DNA from: Mesostigma viride
Lineage: Eukaryota; Streptophyta; Mesostigmatophyceae; Mesostigmatales; Mesostigmataceae
Assembly (NCBI GenBank): GCA_009746045.1
Contig: RPFO01000114.1
Location: 269,595 to 333,594 of the forward strand
DNA: 64,000 bases
Direction: 5' to 3'
Made by a program: the position numbers and the translations under genes. Positions within the stretch are counted from its first letter, which is position 1. The number at the start of each line of letters is the position of its first letter. Positions 11,620 to 25,745 of this stretch are shown here, piece by piece. The notes below the pieces were generated by a model that was not told the origin of the DNA, searched no databases, and saw only the letters and a program-made list of their open reading frames with translations.

Positions 11620-11760
11620 ATCCCGATCTTTCCGTGTCATGTGCCCCCCAGATTACAGACAGACCAGGAGGTTGCCCGTGTGTGAGCCAGGGCTGTCCTC
11701 CTACGGTAGCACATGTCCAGTCCATGGCCTATCACGAAAACTCCTGCGGTGGCCCAAAGC
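11620..11760 (-). mobile_element. LINE-B fragment
   Basis: Minus-strand sequence matches the LINE-B segment GACATGTGCTAC...GGGCA(A/G)CCTCCTGGT(C/T)TGTCTGTAAT. It is short and has neither end. Confidence 0.55.
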
Positions 11761-11920
11761 GGATGAGGGTTATATCGCCGTAGGTCTAGTGCAGCTAGTG
11801 TTGGGGGCTTGGGCCATGATGCAGACGATTCTTTGCGTTATTGTTTAATGAGCTCAACTAGTGCTCATGGTACTCTATGGTGTGCCCCTGCGCGCGCTTG
11901 GCACACAAGTTCTTACTGCC

Positions 11921-12841
11921 TTATACACCAAGGGACGCCATAGGTGGTTGGAGATCGTCGGCGATACTTCTTGTCTTGTTCTTCTTCTTCTTTTTCTTCT
12001 TCTTCCTCTGAATATTGGCGCTCATTGAGCTCTGTGCAGTCTGCGTCTCTGCAACTGGCTTCAACAGTGAACCTTCTTGCTCTTCCGCGATTTCATCCTG
12101 CACCTGTCGTAGCATTGCTTCGGCAGCCAGGCGCTCGGCCTCAGGCTTGTCAATGGCAGTCTTATCAACCGTCAGTTCTTTCGAAGGTCCCCAAAGTACC
12201 TTCACTCTGATAGTCCAGGAGGGGTTGTGCGACGATTCAGAACGATCTAGGAAGAGAGTGTCATAGACAGGTAACGGTTTCCCGTGCATCTGGAGAAGCT
12301 CTTGAAGGGCAGACTTGGGGTGCTTGGGAATAGACTGATGTAGGCGATCTTTAGTCCAATAGCGCTTGATGAAAACTCGGGCCAAGCCCAGACCACCCTG
12401 AAGGTACAGGGCACCCAGTAATGCTTCTAGAGCGTCTGACAGCACCGAGGCACGGTTTCGGGTGGAGGGGTCCAGCTGGCTACTGATGTGTTCAGCAAAT
12501 CCTGACTCATTTGCCATGTCTTCCAGGAATTTTTCACAAACGAGACCGGCAAGACGTTGAGACAGAGTACCTTCTTGTTCTTCGGGGAATTCCTTGTATA
12601 GTAGCTCTGCGACGGCGAGTGCTAAAACACGGTCTCCGAGATACTCGAGACGCTGGAAGTCAGGGTTGCCTTCATTGCCGCAGCTACTTGGGTGAATGAA
12701 AGCTTTGGAGACCGCCTCAAACTTTGAATTCTTGGAGACCGCCTTGAGAGCTTGGGATTTCAACCAGCTGACTCGACGTTCCCGATCTGCCGATGGGGAA
12801 CCCGGCAGATTTGAAGTACGTGCTGCGCGGTTCCCGGCCAT
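11921..12841 (-). CDS. Ribonuclease III, bacterial type (intronless)
   Basis: A 306-residue double-strand-specific endoribonuclease that would cleave structured RNA precursors with Mg2+. The RNase III domain (about residues 25-165) has the signature QRLEYLGDRVL at 63-73 and SDALEALLGALYLQGG at 135-150. By alignment with the family the metal ligands are E66, D70, D136 and E139. The E38-equivalent of the E. coli enzyme is Q63, as I recall for many alphaproteobacterial enzymes. A dsRBD follows at about 174-246 (PKSALQELLQMHGKPLP...EAERLAAEAML). An unusual basic tail of eight consecutive lysines lies at 280-287, which could be a nuclear or nucleolar signal. The start is ATG in a GTCATGG context. 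No intron is needed to give a complete domain set. The gene is divergent from the EF-hand gene. Organelle-derived origin or bacterial transfer are both possible. Confidence 0.92.
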   Translation of the reverse strand: MAGNRAARTSNLPGSPSADRERRVSWLKSQALKAVSKNSKFEAVSKAFIHPSSCGNEGNPDFQRLEYLGDRVLALAVAELLYKEFPEEQEGTLSQRLAGLVCEKFLEDMANESGFAEHISSQLDPSTRNRASVLSDALEALLGALYLQGGLGLARVFIKRYWTKDRLHQSIPKHPKSALQELLQMHGKPLPVYDTLFLDRSESSHNPSWTIRVKVLWGPSKELTVDKTAIDKPEAERLAAEAMLRQVQDEIAEEQEGSLLKPVAETQTAQSSMSANIQRKKKKKKKKNKTRSIADDLQPPMASLGV

Positions 12842-13754
12842 GACTTCCCGGGAAACAGTTCACCAAGCTGGCATTAATTCAGCCGCCGGGAGAGACCGGG
12901 GCAAGGTATGCTGCTATCTAAAAATTACCGTAGCCATGATGAAGTTGTCAGGACGATGTCTGCCGATAGGAAGCTTACTATGAGGCTTGGCGCCACACAC
13001 CAGATCAGGTCCAGGACTCGTTCCGATCCCATTACGTGCTCAAAGACGATGGCTTCGTGCGATGTTGGGCACTAGATGTCATTCTACGCAAGAAGAAAGC
13101 ATAGATTATTATTCATTATTACCATGGAGCCGCTCTCGGGGCCTGGCCGCTCCCAACCAACGTGAACGTTACAACTCACGTTACTTGATAATAAATCATA
13201 AGCGTTTTCCATATTATGCTGTTCATACTTCAAACCTGGTTTAAAGACTTCATACTAGCGCCAAATTGCTCCATGAATAATAAGCGGTTGTGCAAGAGTG
13301 CAACTAGGTCCCGCGATGATCACGAGCAACAGCGAAGTGAGCTGAAGTGAGCAAACAACAGCGAACAACGATTTTAACGCGGTTTTCGCGCGAAGTCTCA
13401 AGCGCGCCGTCCAGGACCGCAAGCATCTGAGATACGATGTACAGCTGGCGCTCTGTGGTGCGCGGACACTATCGTTGGCGTGACACTTGGCGCTCGGCAT
13501 TGACCTGGAAATATCGGGCGTGCGAGGCATCATACCGTTGTTGCCGCGACAGTGATGCATGGCCTGGGGAAGTGGATGATTACAGATGATTACAATGATT
13601 ACGAGCGGAAGCTACATTACTAATCGCGGTCGCCTATGCAGCACTGCTTGTACATAGGCAGATCAAGCCGCAATCGTCTGCATTCGATAGTGCTACCGGC
13701 TATAGCATTTATTCACTGGTGACGACAGCTACACGCACATCTGGGCGCGCGATC
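12842..13754. promoter_or_regulatory. Divergent intergenic region
   Basis: 913 bp separate the start codons of the RNase III gene (-) and the EF-hand gene (+), so both promoters should lie here. No TATA box or repeated operator stands out. The small ORFs inside have no motif. Confidence 0.4.
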
Positions 13755-17981
<4,227 letters not shown>

Positions 17982-17989
17982 AGTTGGGC

Positions 17990-18440
17990 CCACGCAGGGG
18001 GGTTGCTAGTACATGAAGTTGCGAATGCGTTTAGCGCCCTCGAGGATCCTGCTTTACAATTCGTGTACAAGTGAGGTAGTATTTATTTTTCAGGCTTTGC
18101 CTCATTTATTGACCCGGCATTTCAGAAAGCATCGGTTGCCAAGATGTCTGCTCCGATTTGCCTGAGATGTACTGGACATTTTTTTCTGGGATGCAGATGT
18201 AACTTGTGCATGGTCAGGGCACAAGAAAAAGTGCCTTGCCAGCCCCCTGTGCTCGACAATTGTTTTTGCGCTTCCTTTATGAATTTTTCTTTGCTGGCTG
18301 TTTGTATCAAGGAGACAACCAGCGCTTTTTTATTTTTATAATTCAGCGATTTGTATAATTTTCTTGACACTAATTTGTGCCATACGCAGAGGCATGCCAC
18401 GTACAGAGTACAGTTGGCTAATCTCATTATTAACCAATTA
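17990..18440. other. 3' flank of the EF-hand gene, no gene seen
   Basis: No long ORF with a motif. No clear AATAAA within 150 bases of the stop. Confidence 0.4.
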
Positions 18441-18670
18441 ATTAAACATTTGCTCCTGTTGGGGAGTCATGCACGGAGTATAAACCCCGATGAATGGATG
18501 GATGGATTAATTAATTAATTATTTAAACTCGTGAGCACTCCCGTTGGGGAGTCACGGAGCACCGAAGTGCTTTTAATCCCTGTGTGTGCACAACAGGAGA
18601 AAGGGCAGAGACCCCCAGTCTCCTTCATGCCTAAGGCATGCCACAGCTGCATTCGGAATGGATGGATGGA
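18441..18670 (-). mobile_element. Two 3' ends with the CAAC hairpin (A-S and LINE-A type)
   Basis: 18447-18500 has the hairpin followed by CCCCGATGAATGGATGG, the LINE-A type in minus sense. 18520-18660 has the A-S body (CACCGAAGTGCTTTTAATCCC, AGACCCCCAGTCTCCTTCATGCC) preceded by a TTAATTAATT tail. Both read on the minus strand. Confidence 0.65.
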
Positions 18671-18819
18671 CAAACAATACTACTACTTCTATTATATCTA
18701 TTTATTAATTAAGTTATTTTTTTATACACGTAACTGCGTCACGCGGCGAGCATACAAGTCCTCGATCAGGGAAATGAATATATGAACATTGTATATATAC
18801 CCCCCGGGGCACGCCCGGC

Positions 18820-19728
18820 GTGTCCACTGTCGTCAGTCCTAGTGTCTTCCCTGCCTGCGTTCATGAAAAACAACAAAAGACCTACGCGGGTATACTACAC
18901 TGTGCCGACTGGATGGGTCTGCATGCGAGCTTGAACGATCAGGGGAAGGCTTGGCTTCACTCCGTTTCCCTTGAGGGGAGCGTGGGGTCCGCATTCCTGC
19001 GCGCCCTCCCCATGAGCCCTTTGTTCACACTGGTTCCGGCCCTTTACGCCATCGCTCTCCGCCACCAGCTCTTTGCCCCGCAACCTCTCATCACGGCGGG
19101 TGCGTCCTGCGGCAGCTGCGGGCTTGCTCTGGATACTACTGGGACGCACTACATCGCGTGCATGGGTGGCCAGCAGAACCAGAACTGGTTCCTCTATCTC
19201 CATACCGCTCTCCTCCGGGTGGTGTGTGCCATGGTTCGGTCGGTCTTTCCCCACTCCACCATTAAGTGCGAGGACGCGGATGGGGCCGCCCTCTACTCAC
19301 CCAACCACCGCCCCGACATTACCGTGCTTGACTACGACGGGCAGGGTTGCCACCTGCTCATCGATGTCTCCGTGGCTCGGCCGCTTTCCGGTCGCCACAT
19401 CCTCCGGGCGGCTGTGGATGCCGGCGCTGCTGCCGCTGTGGCTGAGCGCGACAAGTTTGCCTCCTACGGCAATGTGGGGCCCCACCGGGTCATCCCCTTT
19501 GTCCTTGAGGAGTTCGGGGCCATGGGCCCCAAGACAGCGGAGTTTTTCCACGAGTGCTGCCAGCGCCGTGAAGACCGCCTCGACCTCGAGGGTCAGACCG
19601 CCCCGTGGTCGGCCCGCACGTGGTCCTCGTATTGGCGGCAGCGTCTGTCACTCGCCCTCACTCGCACCGTGGCTGATGTGTTATTCCGCCGCACCCGGGC
19701 CGACTTTGTCGCGACCCATGCGGTCTAG
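18820..19728 (+). pseudogene. RLE-LINE: zinc knuckle plus restriction-like endonuclease domain
   Basis: About 300 residues, open to the stop at 19726-19728, but the 5' part with RT is missing and no ATG start is convincing. There is a CX2CX9HX3C knuckle (CGSCGLALDTTGTHYIAC). This is followed by RPDITVLDYDG...LLIDVSV, which fits the RPD-X-D pattern of the restriction-like endonuclease at the C-terminus of R2/CRE-type and algal Dualen-type LINEs. The downstream block FVLEEFGAMGPKTAEFFHECC and the final W..YWRQRLS are shared with the minus-strand copy at 58.3-59.9 kb. It would nick target DNA for target-primed reverse transcription. It is intact as a domain but truncated as an element. Confidence 0.7.
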
Positions 19729-20255
19729 ATTCCTTCCAGGCCTGCATGGTGGGCCGGCAGCGCTGTTGCTGCGTGTAGTTTTGTGATGTATAGTTAGTTG
19801 TCCCTTGTGCCGCTGGCGTGATCCTTGGATGTCTGTGTCAGATTACTATTAATTTCTTCACTATACTTTCTTAAACTAGCACGGCAAACGCCGGACTCGA
19901 CCATTACCTGGCAAGTAAGTATTTTCTCCGTCATCTCGGCTGTGCGGAAAGTGAATGTCTAAAAAGAGTTATCCGAAATGAACGTATTGTCAGATATCCC
20001 TAGCTAAACTACATCAACTGATCGATATTACCATTATTACGGAACTCCTCTCGATCGATTACCATGGTTACGACTTGGATCCCGGCTGCATGCCACCACG
20101 GCCATGCAGCGGAGTTGACCAATTGATGGCTGCCGCGCATAATCCGACCTAAGTTGAGAGTAGAAGGAATCCTATTCTGTTTGAAACATGGTGGAGTTAT
20201 GCTCACGCACTGAGGTGTCTATTAATTAATTAATTAATGGTGGAGTTGCTGTGCT
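19729..20255. other. 3' flank of RLE-LINE, no gene seen
   Basis: Probably element 3' UTR at first. At about 20195-20240 there is a decayed LINE-B-like 3' end (TTATGCTCACGCACTGAGGTGTCTATTAATTAATT). Confidence 0.45.
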
Positions 20256-20259
20256 AAGT

Positions 20260-20715
20260 ATCCGGCCTGTATCAAAGACTTGCGGCTTGGCCAGCCAGGG
20301 CGGCATATTCTGACCTCAGTGGCCGGGCCCCAAGGGCATTCCCAAAAGGGTAGCCGGGAAACATGTCACGAACTACGTCCAGATGATTGCTGGATGACCT
20401 ACTGGTCCCAGCCCAGTTTGAATACGGCATCCACTCTCTCTCCCTTCTTTGGACTGCCATGCAGAACAAGACGCGGTGCATGGCAGAAGATTGTCAAGGC
20501 TCACACGCCCGACCCTGTGGGCAAGCCACCTCCCCCCAAGAGGAGGAGGCGTTAAATTATTGATGAGTAGGGTAGTTAGGATTTCTCTAGACTAGATAGA
20601 TTAGCGTTAGGATAGTCCGATTACGCGGCTCTCCCCACTCCACCCGTGATCCATCAAGGAATATGTGCTACATGATCTCCCAACGGAGGCATGTTATAAT
20701 TTAATTTAATTTTAA
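20260..20715 (+). mobile_element. LINE-C 3' end
   Basis: C-terminal coding tail (LGQPGRHILT...AHTPDPVGKPPPPKRRRR), 3' UTR, ATGTGCTACATGATCTCC, the CAAC-loop hairpin at about 20660-20690 and an AATTTAATTT tail. It is the same 3' end as the minus-strand copy at 2350-2700. Confidence 0.8.
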
Positions 20716-20719
20716 TCAA

Positions 20720-21300
20720 AGACTTCCTAATTTGAGCCATTAACATTAGAAGACGAGACGTCGGAAGGAGATAATAATTCACAAGACCATTCATGAGCCC
20801 AAACAATGTTAAACCATGTCGGCCAGCAACTGCTGTATATCAAGTTCATGGCAGGTTTACCGATCTTTCGAGGAATGTCCTTGGGGCCAGGCCAGGTCAG
20901 GATATGCTGCCCTGGCTGGCCAAGCCGCCGGCCCGACCAGACCGAGGTCCAGGTGTCTACCTGACTGGCGCGAGCAAGATGTCCTACGAATACTATCCTA
21001 CGCTGCCTAATCTCGTTTGTAATGCGAGGCATACCCATCATATACAAACTACACTAAAGACCTATGTGTGGAAAACCCTACATTCAGGACCTGTCGAGGC
21101 ATATCCTGGTAACCGTGCCATCCAGCGCCGGGCGGCCAGCGTGTATATGCCTTGGCGCCATAGGTGAGCACCGTAAGGACCAGGACTGACCTAGCTTGAC
21201 GAGCACTCGCTTGCGGTCCTCGCCCAGGCGCCTCAATTTGAGTGCCAGTAGGGGTTGAACGATTTCCATTGGCGTATATGATTTCCATTGGCCTCCCCTC
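20720..21300 (-). mobile_element. LINE-C RT fragment, inverted relative to neighbour
   Basis: Minus strand encodes VLTVLTYGAKAYTRWPPGAGWHGY..MPRQVLNVGFSTHRSLV and then MPRITNEIRQRRIVFVGHLARASQVDT plus tail. It is tail to tail with the LINE-C at 20260-20715 and head to head with the LINE-A starting at 21319. All frames are broken. Confidence 0.75.
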
Positions 21301-21318
21301 CCCAGCTGCGAGGCTGAT

Positions 21319-22790
21319 GTGGACCACCGCATCTCCCTCGATCGCCTGGCACGCTTAATCCGCCAATATCGGGACCTGTGGCTCAAGCCCCTGGGCAAGA
21401 TCGAGAAACAGGACATGTTTAAGGTCCTCGTCTATCCTGTTCTTACGCATGGGGCCGAGACGTGGACCCTCACCGCCGACCTGGCTCGAAAGCTGGACGT
21501 CGCGGTCACCAACAGGCTGCGATCCATTTTCAGAGTAGGCTATGCTGCCCATGTTCGTAATGAGGACCTGTACCTCGGCATGCCATATATCACCAGCACC
21601 ATTAAGCAGCGGCGCCTGCAGCTGGTAGGGCACTTAGCTCGCACCAATTAACCAGGTAGACACCTCACGTGGTCCCCCCGCGGGCCTCAGTGCGCCCAGC
21701 TCAGCCTGGCCGGCACCTCCTTACGTGGGCCGCGCCCCGTGATGCTAGACGCCGCAAGGCCCGCACCTTCAAAGAACAGCTAGTAGTGGACATGGGGGGC
21801 CTAGTAGGCCTCTCCGTGATTTGGAAAAAGATGATGGACAAGGCCAAGTGGGCCCAGTTCATAGAGGACAACGAGCCTCCTCCAGTGGGGAAGCGCACGC
21901 GTGTGCAAACATGCACTGTCATGGGAAGCACGCCAGACAGGTCCCCTAGGGCAGAGTTGATGTTGATAGATTTTGTAGATGTTGTAGATAGCTTTGGTAG
22001 ATAGATTAGACCGGTAGGACTGTTTGCACCCGTCCATCCATCCATCCATCCATCCATCCATCCATCCATCCATCCATCCATCCATCCATCCATCCATCCA
22101 TCCATCCATCCATCCATCCATCCATCCATCCATCCATCCATCCATCCATCCATCCATCCATCCATCCATCCATCCATCCATCCATCCATCCATCCATCCA
22201 TCCATCCATCCATCCATCCATCCATCCATCCATCCATCCATCCATCCATCCATCCATCCATCCATCCATCCATCCATCCATCCATCCATCCATCCATCCA
22301 TCCATCCATCCATCCATCCATCCATCCATCCATCCATCCATCCATCCATCCATCCATCCATCCATCCATCCATCCATCCATCCATCCATCCATCCATCCA
22401 TCCATCCATCCATCCATCCATCCATCCATCCATCCATCCATCCATCCATCCATCCATCCATCCATCCATCCATCCATCCATCCATCCATCCATCCATCCA
22501 TCCATCCATCCATCCATCCATCCATCCATCCATCCATCCATCCATCCATCCATCCATCCATCCATCCATCCATCCATCCATCCATCCATCCATCCATCCA
22601 TCCATCCATCCATCCATCCATCCATCCATCCATCCATCCATCCATCCATCCATCCATCCATCCATCCATCCATCCATCCATCCATCCATCCATCCATCCA
22701 TCCATCCATCCATCCATCCATCCATCCATCCATCCATCCATCCATCGGGGTTAATAATGCTAGTCTAATTAATTAATTAATTAATTGGCG
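21319..22790 (+). mobile_element. LINE-A 3' part with 714-bp (CCAT)n
   Basis: RT thumb region (KIEKQDMFKVLVYPVLTHGAETWTLT...RNEDLYLGMPYI..TIKQRRLQLVGHLARTN) runs to a stop at 21651. The C-terminal tail follows in another frame ([42 protein letters not shown]). After the stop come AGACCGGTAGGACTGTTTGCACCC, a (CCAT)n array at 22033-22746, GGGGTTAAT and a TTAATTAATT tail. The CAAC hairpin present at this point in other LINE-A copies is missing here. Confidence 0.85.
22033..22746. repeat. (CCAT)n array, about 178 units
   Basis: Uninterrupted CCAT tetranucleotide within the LINE-A 3' UTR. In the copy at 4738-5334 the same position holds only about ten units. The long WMDG or SIHP reading frames across it are repeat artefacts. 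Confidence 0.98.
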
Positions 22791-22829
22791 TCTACTAATT
22801 GGATGATGGATCCTGGCGCAAATCTAGCT

Positions 22830-23005
22830 CCTGCATGAGTCAGGCAATCACCAGCTCACGGCACGCTCACGTATACCGCGGCATGCCTCTGGCATGAAGG
22901 AGGAAGGGGGTCTCTGCCCTTTCTTAATTCCTGTTGTGCACATACAGTGCTCACTCCGGTGCATGCTCCGTGACTCCCCAACGGGAGCACGTGTTTTATT
23001 ATCCG
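22830..23005 (+). mobile_element. A-S element, 5'-truncated
   Basis: GGCATGCCTCTGGCATGAAGG, GGGGTCTCTGCCCTTTC, GTTGTGCACA, then GCTCCGTGACTCCCCAACGG and GAGCACGTG with a TTTTATTAT tail. Confidence 0.7.
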
Positions 23006-23324
23006 CGAGCGCCATGCAGGACTTATTCTTGTGAATTAGCACAAAGTCGGTGGATGGATGGATGGTTACAGTTTAATTGACGAGATTTTTGCCCGAAATC
23101 CTTCAATCCTGCTTTTGGCGTGCCATCTTGGCCGCAGAGTCAGAACTTGTGCGCCAAGATCCATGGGACCTCCATGCAATCAGTAGACGCCAATTGAAAT
23201 CGTCTCAGTGCATCCGCTCTTCACGCACCTCCCCAAATAAATTGGCCCAGCTTAATTCGCCCTTCTATATAGTGGATCACACACATATGGGGGTCATATG
23301 AGTACTCTATTGCTATGGATTGTG

Positions 23325-23640
23325 GTGGACCTGTGCTACACTAGACGTGACGGGCTCACACCCGGGCAGCCTCCTGGTTTGTCTGTAATATGGAGGCAGA
23401 TGGTGCGCAAGGATAGATGGCAAGTAGTGATGAAGGAGACCACCCCCACGCCTGTGGGGGCCCCGCGTGTGACCAAGTATGGCATTCATAGCGATTCGGG
23501 CCGCGGTGCCCACACCCCTGTAAATAGGACCTAGATAGCTTACACCACCCATTACATCCCATGTTCCCCTCCCACTGAGGACTTATGCTCACGTGACGCA
23601 GTCACGTGTCTATTAATTGATTAATTAATGGATATGCCTT
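23325..23640 (+). mobile_element. LINE-B 3' end
   Basis: Encodes the tail CYTRRDGLTPGQPPGLSVIWRQ..., nearly identical to 960-1164, then the CACGTGACGCAGTCACGTG hairpin and TTAATTGATTAATTAAT. Confidence 0.85.
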
Positions 23641-23689
23641 CCAAGTGATAGTCTAGGATATAATTAATTAATTAATCAATTAATTAGTA

Positions 23690-24460
23690 ATTAATTAATT
23701 AATTTATTTATTAATTAATTAGACTCGTGCTCCCGTTGGGGAGTCACGGAGCATTAACCCCGATGGATGGATGAATGGGTGTAAACAGTCCTACCGGTCT
23801 AAGCTATCTATCTACAACAGAGCTATCTACAACATCTATCTACAAAAAAATCCATCAACAACAACTCTGCCCTAGGGGACCTGTCTGGCGTGCTTCCCGT
23901 ATGTTTGCACACGCGGGCGCTTCCCCACGGGGGGGGGCTCGTTGTCCTCTATGACCTGGGCCCACTTAATTAATTAATTAATTGAACTCGTGCTCCCGTT
24001 GGGGAGTCACGGAGCACCGAAGTGCTTTTAATCCCTGTGTGTGCACAACAGGAGAAAGGGCAGAGACCCCCAGTCTCCTTCATGCCAAAGGCATGCCACA
24101 GCTGCATTCGGGCGCGCTAGCTAAAAGACATGCTAACGATCCGGCAAACTGTGGGTGCAATAAGACCCATGTGAGCATGTCATAGCAAGGAGCGTGGGCA
24201 AGTAATCTGATCGAGGCCATGACGTAGCATGGCTGTACAAAGACTAAGCTAAGGCTGTGGCTGGTTGTGTACCGTGCGTGAGCGGTGCACGCGTGACTAG
24301 GTATGGTGGCACAGCTAGGCATGCAAACATTCTAAGCATGGCTGCCATGGCAACAGTGACTACCAATGAAGTCAAGCCCACTGCGTGGGCCCACTTGGCC
24401 TTGTCCCTCATCTTTTTCCAAATCACGGAGAGGCCTAGGCCCCCCTAGGATATAATGGCA
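23690..24460 (-). mobile_element. LINE-A 3' end, split by an A-S insertion
   Basis: The left half (23690-23967) holds the AT tail, CAAC hairpin, GGATGG units and 3' UTR. The right half (24386-24450) encodes [21 protein letters not shown] on the minus strand. They flank the A-S copy at 23968-24385. Confidence 0.75.
23968..24385 (-). mobile_element. A-S retroelement, near full length (418 bp), 11-bp TSD
   Basis: TGGGCCCACTT flanks it at 23957-23967 and 24386-24396, both inside LINE-A coding sequence. In sense (minus) orientation it runs from CGCAGTGGGCTTGACTTC through a non-coding body to GCACTTCGGTGCTCCGTGAC, the CAAC hairpin, GCACGAGTTC and a (TTAA)n tail. It has no ORF. No convincing tRNA-like promoter boxes were found by eye. 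Confidence 0.8.
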
Positions 24461-25140
24461 CGGCCTAGGATATAATGGCACGCAAACGTGACACCTTTCT
24501 TCGCACCTTTGGTTCTTCCGAAAATGGGCTCCGCCGGATAATCTATAGTTGTCTCACTTAGTAATCTAAACAAAGAAGTCTATTGTGGTCTACGAGGCAC
24601 CTGGCTGACTTTCATGTGGTTGGACGAGCATATGTTATAAGGAAAATGGATGGCGGTGACCAGTTATCAACGAGTGGCATACGGTGTAAAAGAAATGAAG
24701 CCGGACATCTAGTTTGCGGGTTCTAGATGTTAAATTGAATGTAACTTGCAATTGTGTCGAGAGAAGAAAGAGAAATACTCAGGAGTTGTGGCCCCCCTCA
24801 TGAGAAGCACATGTAAACAATCTGGCGACACAGCCCTGCCTGACAGCCGGCCGTCAGTGGACATTTACCCCCTAGCTTGCATTTTCCTAGGGCTCCGACC
24901 GCTCTCTTCAGCCCCTTTGTTGAGCGAACCTGATGAGCCACTCTTATAAATAGCCCCTCTTTTGACCGTTGTTCGTAGCTGGCTTCATTTCCCTTTTGAC
25001 AGACCCTCATCTCGGCCCCTCTTATCAACTGTTAGGTCAGTTACGTTGTGGGGACAGCAATAGCACACATGGGTTGGGACTCGGGGCCCCACTCCAGACC
25101 CGTGATTGTCTCGTCATTTAATAAAATTTACTTTCAGCCC
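24461..25140. other. Intergenic, no gene recognised
   Basis: Starts with a tandem 20-bp duplication (CCTAGGATATAATGGCACGG, about 24446-24485). Repeated (T)CAGCCCCT words occur from about 24905 to 25190. Confidence 0.45.
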
Positions 25141-25146
25141 CCTTCC

Positions 25147-25745
25147 TTAGCCCATTTTTCTCAGCCCCTCAGCTCTTCTCAGCCCCTCCCGTGCCGGCAG
25201 CAGCACGCGGTCGATCCACGTCAGCAGCAGCGCCTCGTCATCCACCAGCTGGCGGCGCATCCTCAGCTTGGAGTAGAGGAGCCACGGCCTGCTGTTCGTG
25301 CTTCCAGATTCGTCGCCGCTTCTGTTGCTGTTGCTGCTGTCGCCGGCACAATCATCGCCACTACCGATACTCTGGCCACCACCATCCTTGCTGCTGCTAC
25401 TGCTGTTGCCGTCACAGTCATTGCTACCGCTGCCATGGCTACTGCTCTGATTGTTGCGATCGCAATCGTTGCTACTGCTTCTAGTGCTACCGCTGTCACC
25501 ATCACCCTTGCTACTGCTACTGCTGTTGCTGCTGCTGCTACTACCAGGACGAAAGCCAACAAGTCCCTCGTTGGACTCGTTGGTTTGCGCTTGCTTGCTT
25601 GCGTCGCCGCTGACCGTGTGACGCGTGCCGCAAGTGCCTGATCCGACCGCACCCTGGGACAGAAGCAGCAGGTCCTCACAGACCACCTCGAACGAGCCGC
25701 TGCGCGCGTGAGGGCGCGCGATGGTGTGCTGGAGGATCTCCTGCG
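25147..25745 (-). CDS. Possible exon(s) of an unidentified gene
   Basis: An open minus-strand frame. After a splice-acceptor-like CCACGCAG|GAG (25742 downwards) it reads EILQHTIARPHARSGSFEVV then CEDLLLLSQ. A Ser/Asn/Gly/Asp-rich linker of about 100 residues follows, then SKLRMRRQLVDDEALLLTWI and DRVLLPAREG before a stop. The two ends look like ordinary globular protein, unlike the repeats around. There is no plausible ATG because a 26-bp minisatellite occupies the upstream side. I do not recognise the family. The linker is GCT-triplet derived and could be spurious. Confidence 0.3.

Noticed and set aside
21701-22776. Long ORFs of WMDG and SIHP repeats (up to 346 codons)
   Set aside because: They are translations of the (CCAT)n microsatellite; all frames stay open because the unit contains no stop.
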